A stretch of 64,000 bases of DNA from DATBJJ01 sp036556425 (GTDB taxonomy: Bacteria; Acidobacteriota; Vicinamibacteria; Vicinamibacterales; 2-12-FULL-66-21): contig DATBJJ010000048.1 in NCBI GenBank assembly GCA_036556425.1, forward strand, positions 79,872-143,871, read 5' to 3'. Numbering within the stretch: position 1 is the first letter of the stretch; each line of letters starts with the position of its first letter. A program made the translations under genes and the position numbers. The notes under the pieces are model-generated. The model searched no databases. It had not been told where the DNA came from and saw only the letters and a program-made list of their open reading frames with translations. Below, piece after piece: positions 14,898 to 22,634 of the stretch.

Positions 14898-15665
14898 ATG
14901 CCGCAGACCGCGATCTACATCTACTGCCTCGTCGAGCAGACGCGCCAGCCGTCGCTCGCGCGCGTATCGGTCGGGGTTCCTGGAGCAACGGCTCCCGTCA
15001 TCCTTCCCGTCGGCAAATCGCTGTGGGCCGTCGCCGCCGAAGTGCCGCTCGCAACCTATGGCTCCGACCGCCTCGAAGAGCGGCTGAAGGACGTCAACTG
15101 GGTCGCGGACGCCGCCGTCGCGCACGAGGCGATTGTCGAGCGCTTCGCGTCCGCGCGCGGCGCGGCCGTCGTGCCCATGAAGTTGTTCACGATGTTCTCG
15201 ACGCGCGAGCGCGCCGTCGCCGATCTTCGCGGCAAGATCCGCGACGTCGGCGCGATTCTGAAACGCATTCGCGGATGCCAGGAGTGGGGCGTGCGCGTGA
15301 CGCGCCGCGCGCCGGATCCATCGGCGCGCGAACGATCGGCGTCGAAACCGTCGACCGGCACCGCGTTTCTCTCGGCGAAGATGCGGGCGCGCGACGACGC
15401 GCGCGCCGCGATCGTGAAGGCGGCCGACGCCGCCGAGGCCGCCTACCGGGCGCTCGAGCGTCTCGCTCGCGCAGCGCGGCGCCGCGAGGCGCCCGAGGGC
15501 GCGACCACGCCGCCGCTCGTGGATGCCGCGTTTCTCGTCCGCGCCGATCGCAAGGCGCGTTTCAGAGCGGCCGCGCGCCGGTCGGCGAGCAACTGTCGAA
15601 AAGCCGGGGCCGATTTCGCGCTGACCGGCCCCTGGCCCGCGTACAACTTCGTGGAGCGCGCGTGA
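14898..15665 (+). CDS. gvpF/L: Gas vesicle protein of the GvpF/GvpL family (copy 2)
   Basis: A 255-residue GvpF/L protein. It starts with the strand pattern IYIYCLVEQT, contains AHEAIVERFASARGAAVVPM and F(T)MFST, where other members have the VPFRFGT-like loop, and ends with the family signature LTGPWPAYNFVE. The middle is unusually rich in Arg and Ala (ARRREAPEGAT). Its stop codon overlaps the GTG of the next gvp gene, so the two are translationally coupled. It is well diverged from copies 1 and 3, which argues for distinct partners rather than recent duplication. Confidence 0.86.
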   Translation: MPQTAIYIYCLVEQTRQPSLARVSVGVPGATAPVILPVGKSLWAVAAEVPLATYGSDRLEERLKDVNWVADAAVAHEAIVERFASARGAAVVPMKLFTMFSTRERAVADLRGKIRDVGAILKRIRGCQEWGVRVTRRAPDPSARERSASKPSTGTAFLSAKMRARDDARAAIVKAADAAEAAYRALERLARAARRREAPEGATTPPLVDAAFLVRADRKARFRAAARRSASNCRKAGADFALTGPWPAYNFVERA

Positions 15666-15949
15666 CGCGCCGCCCCGTTCGCCACTCGACGATTCCGCGA
15701 ACACCTCCGCCTCCCTCGCCGCGGCGGCCGTCTCCGCCCCGCGGCGCGCCTAAGGCGAGAGTTCCGGCGCGGCGGCAAAAGGCCCGCATCGAGACGTCGG
15801 ACGCCTCGCTGCTCGACGTGATCGACAGCTTGCTGAACAAAGGCGTGGTGCTCAACGCCGACGTGATCCTCGCGCTCGCCAACGTCGATCTCGTGTACCT
15901 TCGGCTGTCCGCGCTGCTCGTCGCCGCCGATCGGTTGAAGGAGCAGTGA
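15662..15949 (+). CDS. gvpS: Small GvpA-family protein of the GvpS/GvpM type
   Basis: A 95-residue protein in the GvpA/J/M/S family. The start is a GTG in a GTGA overlap with the preceding gene. The first 40 residues are a Pro/Arg-rich tail (PRTPPPPSPRRPSPPRG). The domain follows: SLLDVIDSLLNKGVVLNADV, then ILALANVDLVYLRLSALLVA. The segment VDLVYLxLxALL marks the S/M group rather than A or J. Such proteins are minor shell parts needed at low copy. The choice between S and M is not certain because the two names are used for similar proteins in different lineages. The short proline-rich leader is not usual. Confidence 0.8.
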   Translation: MTRRPVRHSTIPRTPPPPSPRRPSPPRGAPKARVPARRQKARIETSDASLLDVIDSLLNKGVVLNADVILALANVDLVYLRLSALLVAADRLKEQ

Positions 15950-15962
15950 CGTCCGGTTGGGA

Positions 15963-16625
15963 ATGACCCGCACGCTCTACGTTTATGCGATCGTCGAGCC
16001 GGGCGTCCGGCTGCCGCGCGTCGCGGGCCATCGCATCGAGCGCGTCGAGTTGGGCGGCGTCGCTGCGGCGGCCGAGCGGCGTACGAAGGCCCCTCCGCTG
16101 TCCGAGAAAGCGCTGCGCGATCAATATCGCGTGGTTGCGAGCGTGCACCAGCGCGTGAACGCGATCGTGCCCGTCAGGTTCGGCGCGCTCGTCGAGCGAG
16201 ACGAGCTGGAGCGCATCGCGTCGCTGCGCGGGCGTATGCTCGTGGCCGCCCTGAGGAACGTCAAAGGCAAGAGCCAGATGACCGTGCGCCTGTTGGGATC
16301 GGCGCCCGCTCGTCCGCCCGCGATGCCGGCGGCAAGCGGCACCGACTACCTGCTCTCACGGGCGGAATCGAACCGACCCGCCGTCCCGCCCCTCGCCGAC
16401 GCAATCCGGCGATCGGTGGCGGCAATCGTGTCCGCCGAATCGATCGATCCCGGACGAGAGTCCATCGAGCTGACGATCAACCATCTCGTGCCGAACGGAC
16501 GTCTCGCGCGCTACCGATCGCGCGTCGAAGCGGTCGCCTTCGAATCGAGCTCGCCGGCGTCCGTCATGATTTCCGGACCGATGCCGCCGTTCGCCTTTGC
16601 GCCGGATCTCTGGGATGAAGCGTAA
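15963..16625 (+). CDS. gvpF/L: Gas vesicle protein of the GvpF/GvpL family (copy 3)
   Basis: A 220-residue GvpF/L protein. It has the family start (TLYVYAIVEPG), the motif HQRVNAIVPVRFGALV, where VPVRFG corresponds to the conserved core loop, and a shortened C-terminus ending SGPMPPFAFAPDLWD in place of the usual GPWPPYNF. A TTG two codons upstream (15957) is possible, but the ATG at 15963 is simpler. The last 11 bases overlap the start of gvpK. It is the shortest of the three copies and lacks most of the charged middle helix. Confidence 0.85.
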   Translation: MTRTLYVYAIVEPGVRLPRVAGHRIERVELGGVAAAAERRTKAPPLSEKALRDQYRVVASVHQRVNAIVPVRFGALVERDELERIASLRGRMLVAALRNVKGKSQMTVRLLGSAPARPPAMPAASGTDYLLSRAESNRPAVPPLADAIRRSVAAIVSAESIDPGRESIELTINHLVPNGRLARYRSRVEAVAFESSSPASVMISGPMPPFAFAPDLWDEA

Positions 16626-16989
16626 ACGCCGCGCGAAGCCGGCCTCGAAGAGACGGCCCTTGCCTCGACGAACTCGCACCGCGGCGAAGCCGGCGACGGT
16701 GTCGCGATGGAACGCCGATCCGGAAGACGTCCGGCGTTCGGTCGCGAAGCTCGTGCTCACGCTCGTCGACTTCCTTCGTCAGCTTCTCGAGCGCCAGGCG
16801 ATCCGGCGCGTCGAAGCGCGAACGCTGACGGCGGACGAGACCGAGGCCGTCGGCCTTGCGTTGATGCGTCTCGAAGAAACGATTCTGGATCTCTGCCGTC
16901 AGTTCGATCTGACGCCGGAGGATCTCAACCTGCAGCTCGGGGCTTTGGGGACGCTGAGCCCGCATCGAAAAGAAAACATCCGGGAGTGA
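16615..16989 (+). CDS. gvpK: Gas vesicle protein GvpK
   Basis: A 124-residue protein with a basic N-terminal tail (KRKRRAKPASKRRPLPRR) and a full GvpK domain from about residue 37: WNADPEDVRRSVAKLVLTLV, DFLRQLLERQAIRRVEA, then LTADETEAVGLALMRLEE and the ending DLTPEDLNLQLGALGTL. GvpK is an accessory protein required for vesicle formation where tested. It starts inside the preceding F/L gene and is the last gvp gene of the run. Its final 65 bases overlap the 3' end of a convergent gene on the other strand (stop at 16925), so there is no room for a terminator between them. Confidence 0.92.
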   Translation: MKRKRRAKPASKRRPLPRRTRTAAKPATVSRWNADPEDVRRSVAKLVLTLVDFLRQLLERQAIRRVEARTLTADETEAVGLALMRLEETILDLCRQFDLTPEDLNLQLGALGTLSPHRKENIRE

Positions 16990-17956
16990 CGAGCAGCCGG
17001 CCGGCGCTCGTGAACGACATGTTCGTCGGCGCGACCAGGCCCGCGGCGCGAAATTGAACGACGCGCTGTTTGTCGCCTCGCCGATCGTAGACGTAGGTGT
17101 GCGCGGTATCGAGAGAGAGCCACAAGTTGCCGCTGGCATCAGCGGCCGCGGCGCGGACCACGGGCCGCACGACCGGCAGCTCTCCGTCACCTGTTTTCCG
17201 GCGCGGCCATGCCGTCGGGCGCGTCCGCATGTATTCGTCGAGCTCGACGCCCTCGATGTGCCGCTCGAACACCATCGTCCCCGACGCCTCGTACTTGCGA
17301 AACGTCGGAACGCCCGCCACGAACACGTAGTAGAACCCGCCTTCGGGATTGATCACGACGAGGCCGCTGTTGAGCGCGTGATGCAGCGCGCGATCCTGCT
17401 CGTGTCCCGTGGGGCGCAGCTCGCCAAACGTCCGGCTCGAGATGCCGTCGAGGCCGTGCTCGGTCACGAGCGATCCGGTTTCCGGCCAGCTCACGAAAAT
17501 CGATCGGTTCGACAGCACGAGGGATGCGACGCCGGTGATCGCGACACCGTCGATGAGCAGCGGAAGCCCGCGCCCTTGAAGCGAGAAGCCGGTGAGCCGC
17601 GAGCCGCTCGGGAGAAACGACTGCACGCGCGTCCGATTCTCGGGCGCGTCCGCGACGACGAACACACCGTTGCCTGCGACGTCGAACGCGTAGGGTTGGA
17701 TGATCCGGCCGGGCTCCGCGCCGATCGTGACGATCGGGGTCGCGGCGTCCGCGGACGGCGCCACGCTGAAGACCGTCTGCGATCGCCGGTCGAAGACGAG
17801 GAACGTTCCGTCGGCGAGCTGACGGCAGACGGTGAGCTCGTTGAACCGCCCGGCCACGTGGGCGGGAAGGCCGCCGACCGATCGGAGCGTCTCGATCGCA
17901 ATCGCGCGAGGCGCGGCCGCGACGAGCGCGCAAAGGCCAAGCGTGCGGAGGATCAC
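16925..17956 (-). CDS. Secreted beta-propeller-like protein of unknown function
   Basis: A 343-residue protein with a signal peptide (MILRTLGLCALVAAAPRAIA). The rest is a run of short beta-strand units: TVCRQLADGTFLVFDRRSQTV, NGVFVVADAPENRTRV, SGLVVINPEGGFYYVFVAG and ASGNLWLSLDTAHTYVYD. These repeat the pattern of a strand, a turn with Asp/Asn-Gly and another strand, as in six-bladed NHL/SMP30-type propellers, but I cannot name the family. It would sit in the periplasm or outside. It starts one base after the stop of the E1 gene and is probably in the same transcript. Its 3' end overlaps gvpK on the opposite strand. No catalytic residues can be pointed to. Confidence 0.7.
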   Translation of the reverse strand: MILRTLGLCALVAAAPRAIAIETLRSVGGLPAHVAGRFNELTVCRQLADGTFLVFDRRSQTVFSVAPSADAATPIVTIGAEPGRIIQPYAFDVAGNGVFVVADAPENRTRVQSFLPSGSRLTGFSLQGRGLPLLIDGVAITGVASLVLSNRSIFVSWPETGSLVTEHGLDGISSRTFGELRPTGHEQDRALHHALNSGLVVINPEGGFYYVFVAGVPTFRKYEASGTMVFERHIEGVELDEYMRTRPTAWPRRKTGDGELPVVRPVVRAAAADASGNLWLSLDTAHTYVYDRRGDKQRVVQFRAAGLVAPTNMSFTSAGRLLVTPGCFLFDAGSASPKPRAAG

Positions 17957-17957
17957 C

Positions 17958-20102
17958 TCAATAGGCCGCGACTTCTCGGATCGCCTTCAACACGTCCGCG
18001 GATTGCGGGAGGATCACTTCTTCGAGGTCCGGATAATAGGGCACCGGCGTGTCGCGCGCGGCGACGCGCCGGATGGGCGCGTCGAGATGCTGGAACAGAT
18101 CGCTCGAAATGCGGGCGGCCAGCTCGGCGCCGAACCCGCAGGTGAGCTGATCCTCGTGCGCGATGACCACGCGGCTCGTGCCCGCGACCGCGGCGGCAAT
18201 GGTCGTCCAATCGAACGGCATGATCGTACGCAGGTCGACGACCATGACGCTGATGCCATGCTTCTCGGCCTGCTGCGCCGCGAGGAGCGACCGCTGCACC
18301 AACGCGCCCCACGTCAGCACGACCACGTCGTCGCCTTCGCGCCGCACGGCAGCCTTGCCGAATGGAACCATGTAGTTCGCGCCCGGATACTCACCCTTGT
18401 TGTACGTCTGCCGGTAGAGATGCTTGTGCTCGAGGAACAGCACGGGATCGTCGCAGCGTATCGACGTTCGCAGAAGCCCCGCTGCATCCTGCGCGTTCGA
18501 CGGGAACGCGATGCGGATGCCCGGGCAGTGCGCGAAGATGCTCTCGCCCGACTGGCTGTGGTACGGCGCGCCGCCGCGCAGGTATCCTCCGATGGGGACG
18601 CGGATGACGATCGGGCACGAGAACACGTTGTTCGATCGGTACCGCAGCATCGTCAGCTCGTCGCGAATCTGCATCATCGCGGGCCAGATGTAGTCGAAGA
18701 ACTGAATCTCGACCACGGGCTTGATGCCGCGCGTCGCCATGCCGGTCGCGCGGCCGATGATGTTCGCTTCGGCGAGAGGCGAGTTGAACACGCGATCGTT
18801 CCCGAACGCGCGCTGCAGACCGTGGGTGACCTTGAAGACGCCGCCCTTGCCGGGGACCGAGGCGAGCGCGTCCGTGCGGCTGCAATCCGCCACGTCCTCT
18901 CCAAAGACGACGATGCGCGAATCGCGCGCCATCTCGTCCTTGAGCGTGCGGTTGATGGCCGCGACCATCGTGTCGGGACGGCCCTCCGGCGCCGGCGGCG
19001 TCGAGAAGTCGGCGGACGCCGGATCCACGTCCGGAGAGTAGACGTACAGCGTTGCGGTATCGGGTGACGGCTTCGGCGCCGCGATGGCCGCTTCGGCGGC
19101 CTCGTTGATCTCGCGGTCCACTTCCTGAGCGACCGCGGTCAGCTCCTCGTCGGTGGCGAGGTGCTCCGAGACCAGCAGCGCGCGGAGCCTGACGATCGGA
19201 TCGCGCGTCGCTTCGGCGGCCCGCTCCGCCGACGTCTTGTACAGCTTTTCATCGTCCGAGAGCGAGTGCGAGTACGGACGGATCACCCGCGCGTGGACGA
19301 GCGCGGGTCCCTTCCGCGCGCGCGCGTACGCGACCGCGTCCTGCATCGCGCGATGGCTGGCGACGAAATCGGTGCCGTCGATGCTCTGCACGAAGAGCGC
19401 GGGGAACGACGACACGAGCTTCGAGATGTCGCCGCCCGCCGTCTGCACTTCGACCGGCACCGAGATCGCGTAGCCGTTGTCCTCGATCACATACACGACC
19501 GGCAGCCGTCCGAGACACGCGGAGTTCAGCGATTCCCAGAATTCTCCTTCACTCGTCGTGCCGTCGCCGGCGGAGATGTAGACGACTTCGTCCCGGTGAA
19601 ATTTCTCGTCACGTCCTTCGATGTCGGCGACCCGCTCGTAGATCCGGCCGGCTTCCGCCGCGCCGATCGCTTGAAGGCACTGCGTGCCGGTCGGACTGGA
19701 CTGCGAGACGATGTTGAGCTGTTTATGTCCCCAGTGCGACGGCATCTGCCGTCCGCCGGACGCGGGATCGTCTTTTGATCCGACCGCGGCGAGAAGCATC
19801 TCGCGCGGCGTGACGCCGAGCGTGAGGCACAGCGCGCGGTCGCGATAGTACGGATAGAACCAGTCGTATCCGCCTTTGAGATTCATGCCCGCCGCGACGA
19901 GGATTGCTTCGTGGCCGGCGCCGCTGATCTGGAAAAAGATCAGGCTCTGGTTCTTGAGCTGGATTTCTTTGTCGTCGAGACGGCGGGACAGCACCATCGT
20001 TCGGTACGCCCGGAGCAAATCTTCTCGACTCAGTTTTTCGAGACCGATCGTCTCGCGCTCGGTTCCCGTGCGCCTGCCGTTGGAAACGGCCGTGCCCTTC
20101 AT
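17958..20102 (-). CDS. 2-oxoacid dehydrogenase E1, fused alpha and beta subunits
   Basis: A 714-residue thiamine-diphosphate enzyme joining the alpha and beta chains of E1. The alpha part (about 20-350) has the cofactor motif GDGTTSEGEF (179-188) ending near N209 in IEDNGYAISVP, and YYRDRAL. The beta part (about 380-714) has VFGEDVADCSRTDALASV, RVFNSPLAEANIIGRATG and PVVEIQFFDYIWPAMMQI. Such fusions decarboxylate branched-chain 2-oxoacids or pyruvate and hand the acyl group to the lipoyl E2. The substrate cannot be fixed from sequence by eye; the branched-chain type is more likely. E2 and E3 are not in the window. An extended -10 box (20189-20197) precedes it. The start follows GGGGGA. Confidence 0.9.
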   Translation of the reverse strand: MKGTAVSNGRRTGTERETIGLEKLSREDLLRAYRTMVLSRRLDDKEIQLKNQSLIFFQISGAGHEAILVAAGMNLKGGYDWFYPYYRDRALCLTLGVTPREMLLAAVGSKDDPASGGRQMPSHWGHKQLNIVSQSSPTGTQCLQAIGAAEAGRIYERVADIEGRDEKFHRDEVVYISAGDGTTSEGEFWESLNSACLGRLPVVYVIEDNGYAISVPVEVQTAGGDISKLVSSFPALFVQSIDGTDFVASHRAMQDAVAYARARKGPALVHARVIRPYSHSLSDDEKLYKTSAERAAEATRDPIVRLRALLVSEHLATDEELTAVAQEVDREINEAAEAAIAAPKPSPDTATLYVYSPDVDPASADFSTPPAPEGRPDTMVAAINRTLKDEMARDSRIVVFGEDVADCSRTDALASVPGKGGVFKVTHGLQRAFGNDRVFNSPLAEANIIGRATGMATRGIKPVVEIQFFDYIWPAMMQIRDELTMLRYRSNNVFSCPIVIRVPIGGYLRGGAPYHSQSGESIFAHCPGIRIAFPSNAQDAAGLLRTSIRCDDPVLFLEHKHLYRQTYNKGEYPGANYMVPFGKAAVRREGDDVVVLTWGALVQRSLLAAQQAEKHGISVMVVDLRTIMPFDWTTIAAAVAGTSRVVIAHEDQLTCGFGAELAARISSDLFQHLDAPIRRVAARDTPVPYYPDLEEVILPQSADVLKAIREVAAY

Positions 20103-20188
20103 GCGTCGAGCGTCCCCCTCGAGCCCCGATGCCCAGAAACCCCGGTGAGTTCAAAAATGCGGGTGATGACGCGCTTGCTCAACCCGGG

Positions 20189-20197
20189 ATTATACCA
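20189..20197 (-). promoter_or_regulatory. Extended -10 promoter candidate for the E1 gene
   Basis: TGGTATAAT on the minus strand, a TGn-extended perfect -10, about 87 bases before the E1 start. No -35 hexamer is evident in the GC-rich sequence upstream, which is normal for extended -10 promoters. Confidence 0.5.
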
Positions 20198-20262
20198 TCC
20201 GGCCCGCCGGCCGCCGCCGGCTGGGCCAAGCCCGGAACTCCCGTGGCTGCAATCGATTACGG

Positions 20263-20271
20263 TGCTATAAT
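20263..20271 (+). promoter_or_regulatory. Extended -10 promoter candidate for the cupin gene
   Basis: TGCTATAAT, a TGn-extended perfect -10 box, ends 27 bases before the TTG start of the cupin gene. The -35 region is weak. The remainder of 20103-20298 holds no gene. Confidence 0.5.
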
Positions 20272-20298
20272 CGCGGCTCTTTTCAGGAGCCCTGTGCC

Positions 20299-20661
20299 TT
20301 GAGCACTCAGACGGTCCGGCTGCACCGGTGGGACGAGATCGCGCTCGAAAAAGTGACCGAGATGATCTCGCGGAAGATCGTGACGGGCGATCGGGAGATG
20401 GTCGCGCAGATCTACTTGAAGAAAGGCGCGCTCGTGCCGATGCATTCGCACGAGAGCGAACAGATGACGTACGTGCTGCAAGGCGCAATGAAGTTCCTGG
20501 TCGGCGGGGAAGAGATCACATTGCGCGAGGGCGAGGTCCTGCACATCCCGTCATGGATCGAACACCAGGCCGAGGCGCTCGACGACACCTTCGAGCTCGA
20601 CGTGTTCAGTCCGATCCGCCAGGATTGGCTCGATCACACCGATACGTACTTTCACAAGTGA
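20299..20661 (+). CDS. Cupin-fold protein
   Basis: A 120-residue single-domain cupin. The first metal-binding motif reads HSHESEQMTYVLQG (H49, H51, E55) and the second lies around EGEVLHIPSWIEHQ (H89), so the usual His/Glu metal site looks complete. These small cupins bind sugars or small acids or act as isomerases or sensors, and the substrate is not predictable. The start is a TTG preceded by CAGGAG, and an extended -10 promoter lies just upstream. The gene is alone on the plus strand, and its stop is only 4 bases from the stop of the convergent rhomboid gene. Confidence 0.8.
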   Translation: MSTQTVRLHRWDEIALEKVTEMISRKIVTGDREMVAQIYLKKGALVPMHSHESEQMTYVLQGAMKFLVGGEEITLREGEVLHIPSWIEHQAEALDDTFELDVFSPIRQDWLDHTDTYFHK

Positions 20662-20665
20662 ACGA

Positions 20666-21406
20666 TCAGTGGATCTTGCCGTCCCAATCGGACCGGCCGC
20701 CTGAATAGACGTCGAACTTTCTCCGCAGCCGGTTCATCTTCCACTTGAGATAGCGGTACTTGATCTCGGACCCGAATCCGCCGCGTCCGCCCTGCAAGTA
20801 GAGATACCCGAAAACCATCCCGCCGAGATGCGCCGCATCCGCGACGCCGCGGCTCGGCTGGAACGTGTTCAGCAGCGCGAGGCCGCCGTAGATCATCACG
20901 AAGATGCGCGCGGGCACGAACGTGAGCACGAGCAGCACCGGCCGTTCGGGCCAATAGATCGCATAGGCGAGCAGCAGACCGAAGAGCGCGCCGGACGCGC
21001 CGACGGCGGGCGTGAAGTACATCGGCGCGACCGCCGCGAACGGCAGGAGCGAGATCAGCAGAAACGTCAAGCCGCCGCCGATGCCGCTGACGAAGTAGTA
21101 CTTCAGAAAAAAGTTCGTGCCCCACCGGCGCTCGAGCTCGACGCCGAACATCCAGATGCCGAGCATGTTGAACAGGATGTGCAGCGCGCCTCCGTGGAGG
21201 AACATGTAGGTGACGAGCTGCCAGATCCACCCGCGCTTGATCACGCTCGCGGGCACGAGGCCGAAATAGTCGAACAACGTCGGCGGCGCGAACGTCGTCA
21301 CGACGAAGATCGCGACGTTGATGATGATGATCCACTTGACCGCGAGCGAGATTGGACCGGGACCGAATGCGTAGCTGACGGAGGAGGAAGGAGCGTAGCG
21401 GGACAT
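20666..21406 (-). CDS. Rhomboid-family intramembrane serine protease
   Basis: A 246-residue protein with six or so membrane helices. The family features are present: the structural motif HILFNM (76-81) in the second helix, the catalytic serine S138 in GASGALFG, and the histidine H193 in AAHLGGMVFGY. The WR-type loop segment (ELERRWGTNFF) is also present. Rhomboids cut single-pass membrane proteins within the bilayer. A short basic tail (KYRYLKWKMNRLRRK) ends the protein on the cytoplasmic side. The substrate is unknown. It is downstream of the MFS gene on the same strand with a 36-base gap and may share its transcript. Confidence 0.9.
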   Translation of the reverse strand: MSRYAPSSSVSYAFGPGPISLAVKWIIIINVAIFVVTTFAPPTLFDYFGLVPASVIKRGWIWQLVTYMFLHGGALHILFNMLGIWMFGVELERRWGTNFFLKYYFVSGIGGGLTFLLISLLPFAAVAPMYFTPAVGASGALFGLLLAYAIYWPERPVLLVLTFVPARIFVMIYGGLALLNTFQPSRGVADAAHLGGMVFGYLYLQGGRGGFGSEIKYRYLKWKMNRLRRKFDVYSGGRSDWDGKIH

Positions 21407-21442
21407 CGTGCGCGGTCCGATTGCTATCGTACCACAGCGCCT

Positions 21443-22633
21443 TCAGGCGTCTGCTTCCGGTACGACCACCTCGGCCGGCCGGACGGGCGCGGCGACTCGA
21501 GCGCGCGACGGCAGCGGCAGCGCGCACGCGGCGGCGGCCAGCGGAATCAGCGCGAGGCCCGACAGCGTGGGCTCGATCCCGATGCGGTCGGCGATGAGGC
21601 CGACGATCGGCACGCTCAATCCACCGGTGCCCCAGCCGAACCCCATCATGATGGACGACACCGTTGCCGCGCTGACCGGCGCGAGCGCCTGACCGAACGT
21701 GACGTTCACGGGCAATGTCGACTGCAGGAAGAACCCGCCGATCGCCAGCAGAGCGACGAATGCCCACCCGGAGAAGAACGGCGCCGCGAACAGAAAGGGC
21801 GTCGCAACGATCAGCGACAGCGCGATCACTTTCTTCGCGCCGAACCTGTCCGCGGTCGGTCCGCCGAAGAAGCCGCCGATGCCGCTCGCGAACAGGTAGA
21901 GCGCGACCGCCGTTCCGGCTTCCGTGACGCTGAGCCCGCGCCGCGTGAGCATCACCGGCACGAACGTCGAGAACGAGATCGCCGCGAGGGTGCGAAGGAC
22001 GACGATCGTGTAGAGAAGCGCGAGCGGCTTCGCGTACGGCGCGAGCATCCGCAGTCCGCCGCTGGACGCCGCGTGCAACGGCATCGGCGGCACGCGCGAC
22101 AGAAAGAACGCGACGACGACGAGGCCAGGGATCGCGAGCAGCGGCGTCCACGACAAGCCGAATCGCTCGGCGAACGGCGCGAACATGAGCGGTCCGAGCG
22201 AGAATCCCAGCGTGCCCCCGGTGATGTAGACGGACATCGCAAGGCCGGGCTGATCGCCGCCGAGTCGATGCGCGAGCGCCGCGGCGGGCGGGTGAAACGC
22301 CGCCGCGCCGAGCCCGCCGATGACGAGCACTACGGCGAGCGCCACGGGCGAGCTCGCGAGGCCGAGCATGCTGAGGACCGTCACCGACACGACGGGACCG
22401 ACCATCACCAGCACGCGTGGATGCCACCGATCCGCGAGCCGGCCGAAGCCGATCTGCGCCACGGACGCCGACATCTGAAAGAGCATCGTGAGCGTGCCTG
22501 CCGCGGCAAGCGAAAGTCCCAGCTTTGGAATCAGCAGCGGCAGCAGCGGCGCGTAAATGTTGCCGTAGCCGTCGACCATCACGTGGGCGCTGGCCATCAG
22601 CAGGATTGTTGGATGTAGGCGTAGGCGAGACAC
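21443..22633 (-). CDS. MFS transporter of the fosmidomycin-resistance type
   Basis: A 396-residue, 12-helix major facilitator. The loop 2-3 motif appears as GRLADRWHPRVL, and the sequence GGLGAAAFHPPAAALAHRLGG is characteristic of the Fsr-like group, where GxxxAxFHP is conserved. Helix-by-helix hydrophobicity continues to the C-terminus. Members export drugs or small molecules, and the substrate here is not known. It begins one base after the murJ stop codon on the minus strand, so the two are likely co-transcribed. No linked regulator gene of the TetR or MarR type is nearby. Confidence 0.85.
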   Translation of the reverse strand: MSRLRLHPTILLMASAHVMVDGYGNIYAPLLPLLIPKLGLSLAAAGTLTMLFQMSASVAQIGFGRLADRWHPRVLVMVGPVVSVTVLSMLGLASSPVALAVVLVIGGLGAAAFHPPAAALAHRLGGDQPGLAMSVYITGGTLGFSLGPLMFAPFAERFGLSWTPLLAIPGLVVVAFFLSRVPPMPLHAASSGGLRMLAPYAKPLALLYTIVVLRTLAAISFSTFVPVMLTRRGLSVTEAGTAVALYLFASGIGGFFGGPTADRFGAKKVIALSLIVATPFLFAAPFFSGWAFVALLAIGGFFLQSTLPVNVTFGQALAPVSAATVSSIMMGFGWGTGGLSVPIVGLIADRIGIEPTLSGLALIPLAAAACALPLPSRARVAAPVRPAEVVVPEADA

Positions 22634-22634
22634 G

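Noticed and set aside
20828..22618. A 596-codon open frame on the plus strand opposite rhomboid and MFS genes
   Set aside because: Composition is extreme (Arg, Glu, His) and it is antisense to two clear membrane-protein genes.
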